DNA of 64,000 bases from the NCBI RefSeq assembly GCF_000012745.1, contig NC_007404.1, forward strand, positions 2,542,001 through 2,606,000, written 5' to 3'. A program made the position numbers and the translations under genes. The DNA comes from Thiobacillus denitrificans ATCC 25259 (GTDB lineage: Bacteria; Pseudomonadota; Gammaproteobacteria; Burkholderiales; Thiobacillaceae). A model generated the notes under the pieces. That model worked only from the letters and a program-made list of their open reading frames with translations, ran no database searches and had not been told where the DNA came from. Below are positions 35,572 to 44,894 of this stretch, piece after piece; position 1 is the first letter of the stretch; each line of letters starts with the position of its first letter.

Positions 35572-36269
35572 TGCGCACGCTATGGCGCTGGCTCGGCAAG
35601 GGCGTCGCGGCAGCCGTCGCGCTGGTGCTGCTCTACCAGCTCTGGATCTTTGCGCACGTGTTGTGGTGGATCGACCACGATCCCCGCTCCACGGCCTTCA
35701 TGGAAACGGGCCTCGCGCGCCAGCAGGCGAAGAACCGCGACGCCGTGCTGCGCCACAAGTGGGTGCCCTACGACCGCATCTCCAATAATCTCAAGCGCGC
35801 AGTCGTCGCCGCCGAAGACGCGCGCTTCGTCGAGCACGCCGGCTTCGACGTCGCGGGCATCCAGAAGGCGTTCCAAAAGAATGTGAAAAAAGGCCGCCTC
35901 GTCGCCGGCGGCTCGACGATCACCCAGCAGCTCGCGAAGAACCTCTTCCTCTCCGGCGAACGCAGCTTCCTGCGCAAAGGTCAGGAAGTCGTCATCACGC
36001 TCATGATCGAGTCGACCTGGAGCAAGCGCCGCATCCTCGAGGTCTACCTCAACGTCATCGAATGGGGCAACGGCATCTACGGCGCCGAAGCCGCGTCACG
36101 CCGCTACTACAAGAAGTCCGCCGCGACCCTCAGCCGCGACCAGGCTGCACGCATGGCCGCGATGATCCCGAATCCGCGCTGGTACGAGAACCACCGCGGG
36201 TCGCGGCTGTATCAAAGGCGGGTGGTATTGATCAAGCGGTATATGGGGAGTGTGGCGGTGCCGCGATAA
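35571..36269 (+). CDS. mtgA: Monofunctional biosynthetic peptidoglycan transglycosylase
   Basis: A 232-residue protein with one N-terminal transmembrane helix (about residues 9-32) and a GT51 domain. The catalytic Glu lies in VVAAEDARFVEHAGFD, with QLAKNLFLSGERS and RRILEVYLNVIEWGNGIYGAE following. It polymerises lipid II on the outer face of the inner membrane. The start is either GTG at 35568 or ATG at 35571; I use the ATG, which shares one base with the aroE stop. Confidence 0.95.
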   Translation: MRTLWRWLGKGVAAAVALVLLYQLWIFAHVLWWIDHDPRSTAFMETGLARQQAKNRDAVLRHKWVPYDRISNNLKRAVVAAEDARFVEHAGFDVAGIQKAFQKNVKKGRLVAGGSTITQQLAKNLFLSGERSFLRKGQEVVITLMIESTWSKRRILEVYLNVIEWGNGIYGAEAASRRYYKKSAATLSRDQAARMAAMIPNPRWYENHRGSRLYQRRVVLIKRYMGSVAVPR

Positions 36270-36455
36270 GTGCAGGCTTTCCGCTCCAACCCCCTATTGT
36301 GTGGACGAGAGCGCCTTCCAGTTCCCGACCGGCATAGACGAAGCTCTCACGCCAGACGCCAGATGCCCGGAGCCAACGTTCCGACTCGGTAGGCACCGGC
36401 CAGCCGCCTGCCCATGCTAGCGCGTTACAATCGCGGGGCTTTCCCCACCCCGCCC

Positions 36456-37898
36456 ATGACCGAAAACCTCGAAAACCAGTCGCAGGACGACCTCGAGACG
36501 CATCTCGCGCAGGTGCAGAGCCTGCTCGCCCGGATGCGGCTGGTAGAGGAGCTCGTCCACCGGCAGGGGGGGCCGCGCCAGGATCTGGTCGAGAACCTGG
36601 TGCACAAGCAGAACCTCGCCGAGCTGCAGCGCAAGCTCGATCAACTTCACCCGGCTGACGTCGCCTACATCCTCGAAGCGCTGCCGCTCGACGAGCGTCT
36701 GCTGGTCTGGGATCTGGTCAAGGCCGAGCGCGACGGCGAGATCCTGCTCGAGGTTTCCGACTCGGTTCGCGAATCGCTGATCCAGACGATGGACAAGGCG
36801 GAGCTTCTGGCCGCCGCGGAATCCCTCGACACCGACGAGATCGCCGACATCGCGGCCGACCTGCCGCGCGACGTGATCGAGGAACTGCTGACGACGCTCG
36901 ACGCGCAGAAGCGCGCGCTGCTGCAGTCGGCGCTCGCCTACCCCGAGGACACGGTCGGCGCGCTCATGGATTTCGAGATGGTGACGATCCGCGCCGACGT
37001 CACGCTCGAAGTCGCACTGCGCTACCTGCGCCGGCTCGGCGAACTGCCCGACCAGCTCGACAAACTCTTCGTCGTCGACCGCGACGAGCGGCTGATCGGG
37101 GTGCTGCCGCTCAAACGCCTGTTGACGACCGATCCCGAGGCGTCGGTCGCGGCCGTGATGGTCGAGGACGTCGTGCAGTTTCACCCCGAGGACGAGGCGC
37201 AGGAGGCGGCCCAGGCCTTCGAGCGTTACGACCTCGTGATGGCGCCGGTCGTGGACGCCGTGGGCCGACTGATCGGGCGGCTCACGATCGACGCCGTCGT
37301 CGACTACATCCGCGAGTCGGCCGACGCCGACATGCTGTCGATGGCCGGCCTCAAGGAAGAGGAAGATCTTTTCTCTACCGTCTGGCGCGCCGCGAAGAAC
37401 CGCTGGATGTGGCTCGCGATCAACCTCGCGACGGCCTTCGTCGCATCGCGCGTCATCGGCGCGTTCGAAGGCAGCATCGAGAAACTCGCCGCGCTCGCCG
37501 CGCTGATGCCGATCATCGCCGGCATCGGCGGCAACTCGGGCAACCAGACGATCACGCTGATCATCCGCGGCCTCGCGCTCGGCCACATCACGCCGTCGAA
37601 CGCACGCCGGCTGGTGCTCAAGGAAATCGGCGTCGCGCTGCTCAACGGTTTGGTTTGGGGCTCGGCGGTCGGCGTCTTCGCCTGGCTGCTCTACGACAAC
37701 CCCGCACTCGGCGGCGTCATGGCACTCGCGATGCTGCTCAATCTGCTCGTCGCCGCACTCGCCGGCATCTTCATCCCGATGACACTCGAGCGCGTCAAGC
37801 GCGACCCGGCGATCGGCTCGTCGGTGCTGCTGACCTTCGTCACCGACAGCATGGGCTTCTTCATCTTCCTCGGGCTCGCGACCCTGCTGCTGCTGTGA
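36456..37898 (+). CDS. mgtE: Magnesium transporter MgtE
   Basis: A 480-residue protein with the MgtE order: an N-terminal superhelical domain (ELQRKLDQLHPADVAYILEALP), two CBS domains (about residues 140-265), a plug helix, and five membrane helices with IIAGIGGNSGNQT, the conserved pore motif. It is a Mg2+-gated Mg2+ channel of the inner membrane. The ATG at 36456 is preferred over an in-frame start at 36414. A TACAAT box at 36426-36431 could be a -10. The stop overlaps the start of msbA. Confidence 0.93.
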   Translation: MTENLENQSQDDLETHLAQVQSLLARMRLVEELVHRQGGPRQDLVENLVHKQNLAELQRKLDQLHPADVAYILEALPLDERLLVWDLVKAERDGEILLEVSDSVRESLIQTMDKAELLAAAESLDTDEIADIAADLPRDVIEELLTTLDAQKRALLQSALAYPEDTVGALMDFEMVTIRADVTLEVALRYLRRLGELPDQLDKLFVVDRDERLIGVLPLKRLLTTDPEASVAAVMVEDVVQFHPEDEAQEAAQAFERYDLVMAPVVDAVGRLIGRLTIDAVVDYIRESADADMLSMAGLKEEEDLFSTVWRAAKNRWMWLAINLATAFVASRVIGAFEGSIEKLAALAALMPIIAGIGGNSGNQTITLIIRGLALGHITPSNARRLVLKEIGVALLNGLVWGSAVGVFAWLLYDNPALGGVMALAMLLNLLVAALAGIFIPMTLERVKRDPAIGSSVLLTFVTDSMGFFIFLGLATLLLL

Positions 37899-39634
37899 GC
37901 GCGCCGACTAGCCGTCATCTCTACGGGCGCCTGCTCGGCTACGTGAAGCCGCACTGGCGCATGTTCGCGCTCTCGATTGTCGGCCTGATCCTCACCGCCG
38001 CGACCGAGCCGATGCTGCCGGCGCTGTTCAAACCGCTGCTGGACGAGGGCTTCGTCGCCAAGGACCAGGACTTCATCCGCTGGGTGCCGCTCTTGCTGCT
38101 GGGCCTGTTCGTCCTGAGGGGGGTCGCGAGCTTCATCAGCACCTACAGCATGGCCTGGGTCGGCAGTCGCCTCGTGATGGACCTGCGCGCGGCGATGTTC
38201 GACAAGCTGATGGCGTTGCCGACGCGTTACTTCGACCAGAACCCCAGCGGCCAGCTGATTGCGCAGCTCGCGTTCAACGTCACCCAGGTCACGCAGTCGG
38301 CGACGAGTTCGCTGACGACGCTCGTGCGCGACACGGTCACCGTTCTGGGGCTGCTCGGCTATCTCGTGTGGCTCAACTGGCGGCTCACGCTGATCGTGTT
38401 CGCGCTCGTGCCGCTGACCTTGTGGGTCGTGCGCGTCGCGAGCAAGCGCCTGCGCGGCCTCTCGCGCAAGGCGCAGGAGAACATCGGTGACCTCACGCAG
38501 GTGGTCGACGAGGCCGTCGGCGGCCATCGCGTGGTCAAGCTCTATGGCGGCGAAACCTACGAGCAGGCGCGTTTCCATCGCGCGGCGAACCTCGCGCGCC
38601 AGTTCGAGATGAAGCGCGTCGCGGCCAACGCGGTGTACGAGCCGGTGATCCAGTTCATCGCCGCCATCGCGCTTGCGATCATCGTGTTCATCGCGGCCGG
38701 GCAGGCGAGTGCGAACACGACGACGGTCGGCGGCTTCGTCGCCTTCTTCATGGCAATGCTGCTGCTGTTCGCGCCGCTCAAGCGCCTGACCGCGGTCAAC
38801 GACCAGCTGCAGCGCGGCCTCGCGGCGTCGGAGACGATCTTCGCGCTGCTCGACCAGGACGCCGAGCGCGACACCGGCACCCGCGAACCGGCGCACATCG
38901 AAGGCCGCCTCGCGTTCCGTGACGTGGGCCTGACCTACCCCGGCAAGCAGACGCCTGCACTCGCGCGCATTTCACTCGACATCGCGCCGGGCGAAACGGT
39001 CGCACTCGTCGGTGCGTCGGGTTCGGGCAAGACGACGTTGGCGAACCTCGTGCCGCGTTTCTACGACCCGGATGCTGGGAGGATCGAGCTCGACGGCGTC
39101 GACATCCGCGACGTCAAGCTGCAAAGCCTGCGCGGCCACATCGCGCTGGTGTCGCAGGACGTCGTGCTGTTCAACGACACGCTCGCGCACAACATCGCCT
39201 ACGGCAGCAAGCGCGAGGCGAGCCCCGACGAGATCCGCGCGGCCTGCGTCGCGGCGCATGCCTGGGATTTCATCCAGGCGATGCCCGACGGCCTCGACAC
39301 GTTGATCGGTGAGAACGGCATGCGCCTGTCGGGTGGCCAGCGCCAACGAATCGCCATCGCGCGCGCGATCCTCAAGAACGCGCCGATCCTGATTCTCGAC
39401 GAAGCGACCTCGGCGCTCGACAGCGAGTCCGAACGCCACGTCCAAGCAGCACTCGAGACGCTCATGCAAAACCGCACGACGCTCGTCATCGCGCACCGGC
39501 TGTCGACCATCGAGCGCGCGAACCGCATCGTCGTACTCGAAGGCGGACGCATCGTGGAAACCGGCGCCCACGCCGACCTGCTCGCGAAGCAGGGCCGCTA
39601 CGCGCAACTCCACGCGCTGCAGTTTTCGCAATGA
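37895..39634 (+). CDS. msbA: MsbA-type lipid A export ABC transporter
   Basis: A 579-residue half-transporter, membrane domain first (six helices) and ATPase second. Walker A (GASGSGKTTL), ABC signature LSGGQRQRIAIARAIL and Walker B ILILDEATSALD are intact. It flips lipid A-core across the inner membrane. The start is GTG at 37895, overlapping the mgtE stop (GTGA); an ATG start would remove conserved N-terminal sequence. It matches the two LpxL-type acyltransferases further right in pathway, though not in the same operon. Confidence 0.93.
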   Translation: MSAPTSRHLYGRLLGYVKPHWRMFALSIVGLILTAATEPMLPALFKPLLDEGFVAKDQDFIRWVPLLLLGLFVLRGVASFISTYSMAWVGSRLVMDLRAAMFDKLMALPTRYFDQNPSGQLIAQLAFNVTQVTQSATSSLTTLVRDTVTVLGLLGYLVWLNWRLTLIVFALVPLTLWVVRVASKRLRGLSRKAQENIGDLTQVVDEAVGGHRVVKLYGGETYEQARFHRAANLARQFEMKRVAANAVYEPVIQFIAAIALAIIVFIAAGQASANTTTVGGFVAFFMAMLLLFAPLKRLTAVNDQLQRGLAASETIFALLDQDAERDTGTREPAHIEGRLAFRDVGLTYPGKQTPALARISLDIAPGETVALVGASGSGKTTLANLVPRFYDPDAGRIELDGVDIRDVKLQSLRGHIALVSQDVVLFNDTLAHNIAYGSKREASPDEIRAACVAAHAWDFIQAMPDGLDTLIGENGMRLSGGQRQRIAIARAILKNAPILILDEATSALDSESERHVQAALETLMQNRTTLVIAHRLSTIERANRIVVLEGGRIVETGAHADLLAKQGRYAQLHALQFSQ

Positions 39635-40386
39635 ACGACGCGCCGCAAACCGCCTGGATCAAGCCTTCGCGCTCGCTCGTCACCGCGGCTGGCCGCGCGA
39701 TCGGCGACTACCGCATGATCCGCGATGGCGACCGCATCCTGCTCGGCCTCTCGGGCGGCAAGGACTCGCTGTCGCTCTTGCACGCACTGCATCACCTGCA
39801 GCAGAAAGCCCCGGTCAAGTTCGAGCTGCTGGCGTGCACGGTCGACCCGCAGTCCGACCAGTTCGACCCCTCGCCGCTTGCGCCCTACATGGCCGCGCTC
39901 GGCGTGCCGTATTTTCTCGAGTCCCAACCCATACTCGAAGATGCGCAGAGGACGCTGACCAAGGACACCGATTCCTACTGCGCCTATTGTTCCAGGATGC
40001 GCCGCGGCATTCTCTACCGCGTCGCCCGCGAGCAGCGCTGCAACGTGATCGCGCTCGCGCAGCATCTCGACGATCTCGCCGAGACGCTGATGATGTCGAT
40101 GTTCTTTGGCGGCAAGCTGAGGACCATGTCGCCGCATTATCTGAACGACGCCGGCGACCTCAGGATCATCCGCCCCCTCGCCTACGCGCGCGAACGCCAG
40201 ACCCGCGCATTCGCGGCGGACGCCGGCCTGCCCGTCATTTTCGAGAACTGCCCGGCCTGCTTCGCCAAGCCGCAGCAGCGCTACGCAATGAAGCAGATGC
40301 TGGCCGAGCAGGAGAAGCAGCATCCGCGCATTTTCAACAGCCTGCTCACGGCAATGCGGCCGCTGATGGGAGAGCCGCCCGCCTAG
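39631..40386 (+). CDS. ttcA: TtcA-family tRNA 2-thiocytidine synthetase-like protein
   Basis: A 251-residue PP-loop ATPase. The PP-loop is SGGKDS (residues 41-46). Cysteine pairs at 117/120 (CAYC) and 207/210 (CPAC) can ligate the [4Fe-4S] cluster of the TtcA family. TtcA thiolates C32 of some tRNAs. It is shorter than E. coli TtcA (311), so a TtcA-like paralogue with a different target is possible. The ATG overlaps the msbA stop (ATGA). Confidence 0.85.
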   Translation: MNDAPQTAWIKPSRSLVTAAGRAIGDYRMIRDGDRILLGLSGGKDSLSLLHALHHLQQKAPVKFELLACTVDPQSDQFDPSPLAPYMAALGVPYFLESQPILEDAQRTLTKDTDSYCAYCSRMRRGILYRVAREQRCNVIALAQHLDDLAETLMMSMFFGGKLRTMSPHYLNDAGDLRIIRPLAYARERQTRAFAADAGLPVIFENCPACFAKPQQRYAMKQMLAEQEKQHPRIFNSLLTAMRPLMGEPPA

Positions 40387-40401
40387 CGCGGCCGGTTGCG
40401 A

Positions 40402-40424
40402 TCCGGCGCCAGAAACGCGCCGGA
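40402..40424 (+). terminator. Hairpin after ttcA
   Basis: TCCGGCGC (40402-40409) and GCGCCGGA (40417-40424) form a perfect 8-bp stem with a 7-base loop, followed about 11 bases later by GGTTTTGG. A weak terminator is likely. Confidence 0.5.
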
Positions 40425-40509
40425 GCTCGGACGGGTTTTGGTCGCACCGCTTTAGCCGTAAAATCAACCCTTTGTTTTATTTGACGTTTTCCACATCGAG
40501 ACCAAGGTT

Positions 40510-41643
40510 ATGACGGCTTCCTTCCTCCCTCCCAAGCGCATCCTCATGGGTCCCGGCCCGTCCGACGTACCGCAGCGCGTGCTCGACGCGATGGCGCGTC
40601 CGACGATCGGCCACCTCGACCCGGCCTTCGTCGACCTGATGGAGCAGATCAAGGCCATGTTGCGCATGGCGTTCCGGACCGAGAACGCGCTGACCTTCCC
40701 GGTTTCGGCCCCCGGTTCGGCAGGGATGGAGATGTGCTTCGTCAACCTCGTCGAGCCCGGCGACAAGGTCATCGTCTGCCGCAACGGCGTGTTCGGCGGA
40801 CGCATGCTCGAGAACGTCAAGCGCACGGGCGGCGTGCCGGTGGTCGTCGATGACGCCTGGGGCGCAGCGGTCGACCCGCAAAAGGTGCGCGATGCCTTCA
40901 AGTCGAACCCGGACGCCAAGGTGCTCGCCTTCGTGCACGCCGAGACGTCGACCGGCGCGCAGTCCGACGCTGCGGCCCTGGCGAAGATCGCGCAGGAAGC
41001 CGGCGCGCTCACGATCTTGGACTGCGTCACGAGCCTGGGCGGAACGCCCGTGCTGCTCGACCAGTGGCGCATCGACGCCGCTTACTCCGGCAGCCAGAAG
41101 TGCCTGTCGTGCACGCCGGGCCTCTCGCCGGTCTCGTTCTCGGAACGTGCCATCGAAAAGATCAAAGCACGCAAGACGCCCGTGCAGAGCTGGTTCCTCG
41201 ACCTCAATCTCGTGCTCGGCTACTGGCAGTCGGCGGGCAAACGCACCTATCACCACACCGCGCCGATCAATCCGATGTATGGCCTGCACGAGTCGCTGGT
41301 GATGCTCGAGGAGGAAGGCCTGGAGAATTCCTGGGCGCGCCATCGTGCGATGCACGAGAAGCTGAAGGCTGGCCTCGAAGGGCTCGGCCTGCGTTATGTC
41401 GTCGAGGAAAGCGCCCGCCTGCCGCAGCTCAACTCGATCTACGTGCCTGAAGGCGTCGACGAAGCCGCGATCCGCAGCCGGCTCCTGAGCGAGTTCAATC
41501 TCGAAATCGGTGCCGGACTCGGCGACATGGCCGGCAAGATCTGGCGCATCGGCCTGATGGGCTATTCGGCCAAGCAGGCGAACATCGACCTTTGCCTGCA
41601 GGCGCTGAGTGCCTGCCTCGAGAAAAGCGCAGCCGGGGCTTGA
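40510..41643 (+). CDS. Class V aminotransferase (alanine/serine-glyoxylate family)
   Basis: A 377-residue PLP enzyme beginning ILMGPGPSDVPQRVLDAM, typical of the serine/alanine-glyoxylate aminotransferase group. The PLP lysine is in AYSGSQKCLSC, and SAPGSAGMEM forms the phosphate-binding part. It converts glyoxylate to glycine using alanine or serine; the donor cannot be told from sequence. It stands alone, with a probable TAAAAT -10 about 50 bases upstream. Confidence 0.9.
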   Translation: MTASFLPPKRILMGPGPSDVPQRVLDAMARPTIGHLDPAFVDLMEQIKAMLRMAFRTENALTFPVSAPGSAGMEMCFVNLVEPGDKVIVCRNGVFGGRMLENVKRTGGVPVVVDDAWGAAVDPQKVRDAFKSNPDAKVLAFVHAETSTGAQSDAAALAKIAQEAGALTILDCVTSLGGTPVLLDQWRIDAAYSGSQKCLSCTPGLSPVSFSERAIEKIKARKTPVQSWFLDLNLVLGYWQSAGKRTYHHTAPINPMYGLHESLVMLEEEGLENSWARHRAMHEKLKAGLEGLGLRYVVEESARLPQLNSIYVPEGVDEAAIRSRLLSEFNLEIGAGLGDMAGKIWRIGLMGYSAKQANIDLCLQALSACLEKSAAGA

Positions 41644-41685
41644 GGTCGGCCCGGCGGCGCGTCGCTATTCAAGCGGCGAATGAGG

Positions 41686-41706
41686 ACGGCCCCTGCGCGG
41701 GGCCGT
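41686..41706. terminator. Hairpin between convergent genes
   Basis: ACGGCCCC (41686-41693) and GGGGCCGT (41699-41706) form a perfect 8-bp stem, loop TGCGC. It lies 3 bases beyond the DUF3309 stop on the minus strand. No long T-run. Confidence 0.5.
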
Positions 41707-41708
41707 AG

Positions 41709-41867
41709 TCATATCAGCCCCATCAGCAGCAGCACGATCAGAATGATGACGAGCAGACCGATGCCGCCGGTTGGGCCATAGCCCCAGCTGCGGCTGTACG
41801 GCCAGACGGGAATTGCGCCGATCAGGATCAGGATCAGCACGATCAACAGTATGGTTCCCACACTCAT
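41709..41867 (-). CDS. DUF3309-type small membrane protein (52 residues)
   Basis: An ATG at 41867 opens a 52-codon frame: MSVGTILLIVLILILIGAIP, then VWPYSRSWGYGPTGGIG, then a second hydrophobic helix LLVIILIVLLLMGLI. Two membrane segments around a WPYSRSWGYGP linker are the DUF3309 pattern. Function unknown; members are common in proteobacteria and often stress-linked. AGGAGTAA precedes the start, supporting translation. Confidence 0.85.
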   Translation of the reverse strand: MSVGTILLIVLILILIGAIPVWPYSRSWGYGPTGGIGLLVIILIVLLLMGLI

Positions 41868-41980
41868 GGCTTACTCCTCGTGACGTTGCGAGAGGGGCCC
41901 ACCCGCGCGGGCCCTTGGTCCTGACTTGTGCGACGGGCGCCCGACGCCGAGCGCCCGAGCCCGAACGGGCGCTGGCTGGG

Positions 41981-42364
41981 CTAGCCGCCGTGGCCGCCGC
42001 CCGCAAAGTAGCCGAGCTTCTGCTTGTCTTCCTCGGTGCAGGCGTCGTTGAGACACATGAACTGCTTGCCCTCGTGGTCGAGCGTGGCGATCGAATCAGG
42101 CTGCTCGAAGCCTTCGGCGTCGGTGAAGATGAAGTGATAGGCGCCGGCGACGTCGAGTTCGATCTCGCCTTCGTTGGCTTCACCGTAGTCGTGCCACCGG
42201 TCCCCTTTGCCCCCCGGGATGTCAGGCGCGAACTTGCCGCTGGTGTCGTCCTTCCACGCGACGATCACGGGCTGATCAAGCATTTGGCCTGCTTTGTCCA
42301 CGGCTGCGCGCCGCGCCTGAACGAAATTGTTGACGGGAGTGTCCGATAAGGCGATTCGCTGCAT
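41981..42364 (-). CDS. Unrecognised 127-residue soluble protein
   Basis: I do not recognise the family. The product (MQRIALSDTPVNNFVQARRAAVDKAGQML...) has a central beta-rich segment (WKDDTSGKFAPDIPGGKGDRWHDYGEANEG) and a tail with two cysteines in MCLNDACTEEDK and a glycine/histidine-rich end (AGGGHGG), which could bind metal. There is no signal peptide. CAGGAG lies about 7 bases before the ATG at 42364; a longer frame to 42574 has no homology-like sequence. Confidence 0.75.
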   Translation of the reverse strand: MQRIALSDTPVNNFVQARRAAVDKAGQMLDQPVIVAWKDDTSGKFAPDIPGGKGDRWHDYGEANEGEIELDVAGAYHFIFTDAEGFEQPDSIATLDHEGKQFMCLNDACTEEDKQKLGYFAGGGHGG

Positions 42365-42600
42365 GGTGTTCTCCTGAGCTTTCGTTGACAAACAAAATAG
42401 GTTCAGAGCCGCCGCCGCTCCCGAAAGAACGGCGCCGCTTTGATTCTGGCAGCGACAGCGGGAAAAAACGGTAGGACAAGACCTATCCCCGCGAAGGCAC
42501 AGGCTGAAACCCGTCCGGCAAACCCGGCGGGGGCTTGGCGCAAGCGGCGGCGCACGATATGACCGATACTTCACAGGGCACGCCTCCGAGGAGATACGCC

Positions 42601-42915
42601 ATGAAAGCCTATCTGATCGACGCCAACCAGAGGACCGTCAGCCCAGTTGATCTTGCCGACGGACTCGATGGCATACGCCGCTTGGTCGGCTACGAGTCGA
42701 TCGACTCGGAGGAAATCGACGCCAGCGGCGACCGCCTGTTCTTCGACGAGAGCTGCTTCCTGCGCGATCAGTCCGGCAAGGGGCGTTTCAGGCTCGACAA
42801 TCTGGTGCCGCTCGCAGGCAAGGCGGTCGTCGTGGGAACAACGGCGGACGGTGCTGGTGTGAAGGCCGCCACTGTCGAATTGACGAACTTGCAACGCCGC
42901 ATCACGTGGTTGTGA
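42601..42915 (+). CDS. Unrecognised 104-residue protein
   Basis: The product starts MKAYLIDANQRTVSPVDLADG and resembles small hypothetical proteins with a DUF3846-like beginning, but I am not sure of the family. It has one cysteine (ESCFLRD), no membrane segment and no signal. GAGGAGA lies 8 bases upstream of the ATG. The preceding 236 bases (42365-42600) form a divergent intergenic region with nothing else recognisable. Confidence 0.7.
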   Translation: MKAYLIDANQRTVSPVDLADGLDGIRRLVGYESIDSEEIDASGDRLFFDESCFLRDQSGKGRFRLDNLVPLAGKAVVVGTTADGAGVKAATVELTNLQRRITWL

Positions 42916-42972
42916 CGCCGGTCCATACCACGGAGGCGGCCCCACAGCACAGTGTGCTGCCGGAACGTCGCG

Positions 42973-43794
42973 CTACTGGTAGATGATGACCTGCTCTTTC
43001 TTTTCCGCCCGCGTTTCCGAGTAGCGACGCGTCGCGTCTTTAGATCTCGGCTCGCCCGGACGGTACTGTTCGTCGAGCTGACGTACCACATCAGCCCCGA
43101 GGCTCTTCGACGCTTCGGACATGACACGGCCGCGATTCAGAACGACTTTCGCGGCGCGCGAGCCGAGCAGCTTGACATCTTGTCCCTCGCCCAACGCGCT
43201 GAATCCAGCTTTCACTTCAAAGGTGCGGGTATTCACCAGGCTGAATTCGGCGAGCACTTCGAGACTCAGCGTCGCGGAATAGGCGCTGCCATTCCCCACC
43301 GGGTTGATCTCGTCACGGAACTGGGCGCTGCTCAGCGTACCAAACAGGACGTAATCGGCATTCGGGAAATAGCCCTTCCTGATGCGATCGATCACGTCAT
43401 GGATCCGTTCGTTCTCCTTCGCCGTATAGGGTTTCGGCTGGCTGACGCGATAGCCCGCCTTGATCATCTCGCCCTTGATGTCGGCAACCAGCTTACGCAC
43501 CTCGCCACGGTCGATCCGCTCTTCGACGCCGGATTCGAGCAAAAAACTCGATTCGTGCCGCGCGTCGACCGAATCGCGGGCCGTCGCGCGGGATGCGGCG
43601 TCGCTCTCCGAGACGCGCTCGCGACTCGAAGCGCGCAAGGATGATTTCTCGCGTGCGTCGATCCTGATATAGGGTTGGACGACCTTTTCCTCGTAGGTCA
43701 GATCGGTGACTGCAATACGCGGGCGGTCGGCGTGGGCTGCGGTGGCGACGAGACCGGTGGCAAGTAACATGCCGAGCAAACGCGATGCGCTCAT
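42973..43794 (-). CDS. Exported CsgG/LpoB-like protein downstream of lpoB
   Basis: A 273-residue protein with a Sec signal (MSASRLLGMLLATGLVATAAHA). The mature part begins DRPRIAVTDLTYEEKV and continues with a mixed alpha/beta domain (NADYVLFGTLSSAQFRDEINPV; YSATLSLEVLAEFSLVNTRT) resembling the CsgG/curli-assembly and LpoB-type fold. A charged Arg/Ser/Ala stretch (residues 50-80) interrupts it. It has no lipobox. GGGAG precedes the ATG at 43794. It is the last gene of the LpoB-YcfL run and is probably periplasmic. Confidence 0.75.
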   Translation of the reverse strand: MSASRLLGMLLATGLVATAAHADRPRIAVTDLTYEEKVVQPYIRIDAREKSSLRASSRERVSESDAASRATARDSVDARHESSFLLESGVEERIDRGEVRKLVADIKGEMIKAGYRVSQPKPYTAKENERIHDVIDRIRKGYFPNADYVLFGTLSSAQFRDEINPVGNGSAYSATLSLEVLAEFSLVNTRTFEVKAGFSALGEGQDVKLLGSRAAKVVLNRGRVMSEASKSLGADVVRQLDEQYRPGEPRSKDATRRYSETRAEKKEQVIIYQ

Positions 43795-43831
43795 GACTTC
43801 TCCCTGTATGGATTTATAGAGGCGCGCCAAA

Positions 43832-44446
43832 TTAGCGCACGGACGTCTTGCGGATTTCCTTCTCGTCTGCCCATTCGAGGACGCCGGATTCGATGTCGAC
43901 GAGGACAAGACTGAATTTGTAATACACGTCCTTCACGCTGCTGGAACGTTTCACGATCGAGGTGATGTTGCCCTCGAGCCGATAATCCGCACCTTGCATC
44001 CGGCCGATTTTCTTGGTGGCACTCTTTTTATACAGGCCCGTTTGATTTTGCCGGATCAGCTCGTCCGTCTGTGCCTGCATCGCGTCGTGATCCACGGCAA
44101 AACGCACGGCGCCGCTTTTGAGTAATTGCGCACGAATCGAATCGGTAACCGAGCGGGTGTCAATGTATTCGCTGGTCTTGTTCTTCACGTCCGCGACCGT
44201 GACGAGCGGCCGCCCGCCGCGCGCAATCACCTGTGACTGCAACAGCGAGCGGGTCATGGATTCCGCGATCGTCTGCAGGTCGGTCGAGCCGAACTCGTTG
44301 GTCACGGTTTCCACGGCCTTGGAGTCGCCATACTGCACGTTGCCGCCGACGACCGGACTGCCGGTCGAGGCACAACCACCGAGAAGCGCGACGACGCCCA
44401 AGACGAACGACACCCTGGCAAGCGATGAGGAGAGGGATAAGGGCAT
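43832..44446 (-). CDS. lpoB: LpoB-type outer-membrane lipoprotein, activator of a class A penicillin-binding protein
   Basis: A 204-residue lipoprotein. The signal ends at lipobox LGGC with Cys25. A short linker is followed by the LpoB domain (TIAESMTRSLLQSQVIARGGRPLVTVADVKNKTSEYIDTRSVTDSI, ending SLVLVDIESGVLEWADEKEIRKTS). In E. coli LpoB activates PBP1b. Here it is followed by the CsgG-like gene and preceded by ycfL, the same pairing as in E. coli. The ATG at 44446 is close to the ycfL stop. Confidence 0.9.
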   Translation of the reverse strand: MPLSLSSSLARVSFVLGVVALLGGCASTGSPVVGGNVQYGDSKAVETVTNEFGSTDLQTIAESMTRSLLQSQVIARGGRPLVTVADVKNKTSEYIDTRSVTDSIRAQLLKSGAVRFAVDHDAMQAQTDELIRQNQTGLYKKSATKKIGRMQGADYRLEGNITSIVKRSSSVKDVYYKFSLVLVDIESGVLEWADEKEIRKTSVR

Positions 44447-44473
44447 TACAGAATTCCTTTCTTTGTTTGCGGT

Positions 44474-44884
44474 TTACCAAGTGGAAGCGGGCGCAGTGCT
44501 GTTTTCAGGGCTCTGCACGACGAGACGGAAATCGGTCGCTCGCGGTGTCGGCGCGACCGCCTGGATCACCTGCCGGCCCTTGCCGTGAAAGAGCAGCGGC
44601 TTCCAGGCTTCGTCGTCCCACACGCTGAAACCGTCGGCGTCGAGCCAGCGGAAGCGGTAATACAGGGTTTGTTGGCCCTCATTGTCATTGGCGACCTCTG
44701 CTTGGATCGTCAACAGCTCATTGCGCACAGCCTGACGCAAACCGGCGACCTTGAGGTAGGTCATCTCGCCCTGAGCCTCGATCTTGGAGGCGATGGTATC
44801 GGCAGCGGCCGGCGTAACCGAGACGGCAGCCGACCAGAGACTGAGGGCGGCGAGAGCTCCGCCCAAGGGTTTACGTAGGGTCAT
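44474..44884 (-). CDS. ycfL: YcfL-family (DUF1425) exported protein
   Basis: A 136-residue protein with a Sec signal (about residues 1-28, ending PAAA). The mature part has LTIQAEVANDNEGQQTLYYRFRWLDADGFSV, the beta-sandwich signature of YcfL, and ends in FRLVVQSPENSTAPASTW. Function is unknown; it is almost always next to lpoB. It lacks the lipobox of E. coli YcfL. AAGGAGA precedes the ATG at 44884. Confidence 0.88.
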   Translation of the reverse strand: MTLRKPLGGALAALSLWSAAVSVTPAAADTIASKIEAQGEMTYLKVAGLRQAVRNELLTIQAEVANDNEGQQTLYYRFRWLDADGFSVWDDEAWKPLLFHGKGRQVIQAVAPTPRATDFRLVVQSPENSTAPASTW

Positions 44885-44894
44885 TGCGGTCTCC

